Of a DNA stretch of 5,795 nucleotides, positions 5,405 to 5,795 are shown one piece after another. Position numbers and translations under genes: made by a program. This DNA is from Burkholderiales bacterium. GTDB lineage: Bacteria; Pseudomonadota; Gammaproteobacteria; Burkholderiales; Burkholderiaceae_B. The notes below the pieces were generated by a model, which made no database searches, was not told where the DNA came from, and worked only from the letters and a program-made list of their open reading frames with translations. The stretch covers positions 1-5,795 of the forward strand of contig SXZD01000081.1 in assembly GCA_005788065.1 (NCBI GenBank). The letters run 5' to 3'. Positions within the stretch are counted from its first letter, which is position 1; every line of letters starts with the position of its first letter.

Positions 5405-5795
5405 ATGAGCAACACTGCAGCCCTGTCACTCGCACCCGTTTCTGCCTCCCGGGCACTGGCCCTGAGAAACCCTTGGTCAGTGGTCACAGCGCCGGTGGGC
5501 AACCTCGACGCCTACATCCGTGCTGTCAACCAGATTCCCATGCTCACCCCCGAAGAAGAGCATGATCTGGGGCAACGGCTGAAAAACGAAAACGACCTCG
5601 AAGCCGCCGGTCGGCTGGTGCTCAGCCACCTGCGTCTGGTGGTTGCCATTGCCCGACAGTATCTGGGTTATGGGCTGCCGCATGCCGACCTCATTCAAGA
5701 AGGCAATATCGGGCTGATGAAAGCCGTCAAGCGATTTGATCCCAGCCGGGGCGTACGTCTGGTGTCATTTGCCATGCACTGGATCAAGGCCGAGA
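5405..5795 (+). CDS. rpoH: RpoH, RNA polymerase heat-shock sigma factor sigma-32 (N-terminal part; 3' end outside window)
   Basis: RpoH directs core RNA polymerase to heat-shock promoters of chaperone and protease genes. The first 130 codons are present. From residue 30 the protein reads PVGNLDAYIRAVNQIPML, then LSHLRLVVAIARQYLGYGLP (73-92), DLIQEGNIGLMKAVKRF (95-111, region 2.2, core binding) and GVRLVSFAMHWIKAE (116-130, region 2.3). These align closely with E. coli sigma-32 as I remember it. Compared with that protein the N-terminus is about 18 residues longer. ATG 5405 is taken as the start. An in-frame GTG at 5384 would add seven residues and also lacks a good ribosome-binding site, and a TAG at 5357-5359 bounds the frame. 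A perfect CIRCE element lies 37 bp upstream. Regions 3 and 4 (-35 recognition) are outside the window. Identity is secure; the exact start is moderately sure. Confidence 0.95.
   Translation, partial: MSNTAALSLAPVSASRALALRNPWSVVTAPVGNLDAYIRAVNQIPMLTPEEEHDLGQRLKNENDLEAAGRLVLSHLRLVVAIARQYLGYGLPHADLIQEGNIGLMKAVKRFDPSRGVRLVSFAMHWIKAE

Noticed and set aside
5477..5698. Minus-strand open frame of 73 codons
   Set aside because: It is antisense to the conserved region 1-2 of rpoH, with no motif and no ribosome-binding site worth noting.
1..5795. tRNA, rRNA, CRISPR array, insertion sequence or prophage remnants
   Set aside because: Both strands were read for cloverleaf-like arms, regular direct repeats and transposase or integrase motifs; none were found.

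Overview
The window looks like a chromosomal segment of a betaproteobacterium, most likely Burkholderiales. The evidence is an ftsY-ftsE-ftsX cell-division operon, a sigma-32 gene (rpoH) preceded by a perfect CIRCE element, GC in the high fifties by eye, and protein wording typical of the group (the FtsY run DTAGRLPTQLHLMEELKKI and the RpoH run DLIQEGNIGLMKAVKRF). The genus cannot be fixed from this sequence. Coding density is high. There are no tRNA or rRNA genes, no CRISPR array, no insertion sequence and no prophage genes.

Layout. (1) Positions 2-2147, + strand: the C-terminal 190 residues of FtsY, then complete ftsE and ftsX. Both junctions are 4-bp ATGA stop/start overlaps, so this is a tightly coupled operon. 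FtsY delivers SRP-ribosome complexes to the membrane; FtsEX is the ABC-type divisome complex that links ATP hydrolysis to periplasmic septal cell-wall hydrolysis. (2) Positions 2148-2187: a 40-bp convergent junction with no clear terminator. (3) Positions 2188-5204, - strand: a two-gene unit transcribed from right to left. The first gene (3777-5204) encodes a HAD-phosphatase-like domain fused to a UbiA-family integral membrane transferase whose motifs resemble polyprenyl-phosphate phosphoribosyltransferase (the mycobacterial Rv3806c type). The second (2188-3762) encodes a GT39/GT83-like multi-span glycosyltransferase of the kind that uses polyprenyl-phosphate sugars. (4) Positions 5205-5404: a divergent regulatory region containing the CIRCE operator and several small inverted repeats. 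(5) Position 5405 to the end, + strand: the first 130 codons of rpoH.

The most interesting part is the two-gene - strand unit. A consistent but unproven reading is that the fusion protein makes a polyprenyl-phosphate pentose (UbiA domain: lipid phosphate + PRPP; HAD domain: removal of the 5-phosphate), and the GT39/GT83-like enzyme then transfers the pentose to an unknown extracytoplasmic acceptor. In E. coli the order is ftsY-ftsE-ftsX-rpoH, all in one direction; here the glycosylation unit lies between ftsX and rpoH in the opposite orientation. The perfect CIRCE upstream of rpoH suggests that the HrcA repressor controls the heat-shock sigma factor, joining two heat-shock circuits. A further oddity is FtsE, whose normally conserved Q-loop glutamine appears to be asparagine.
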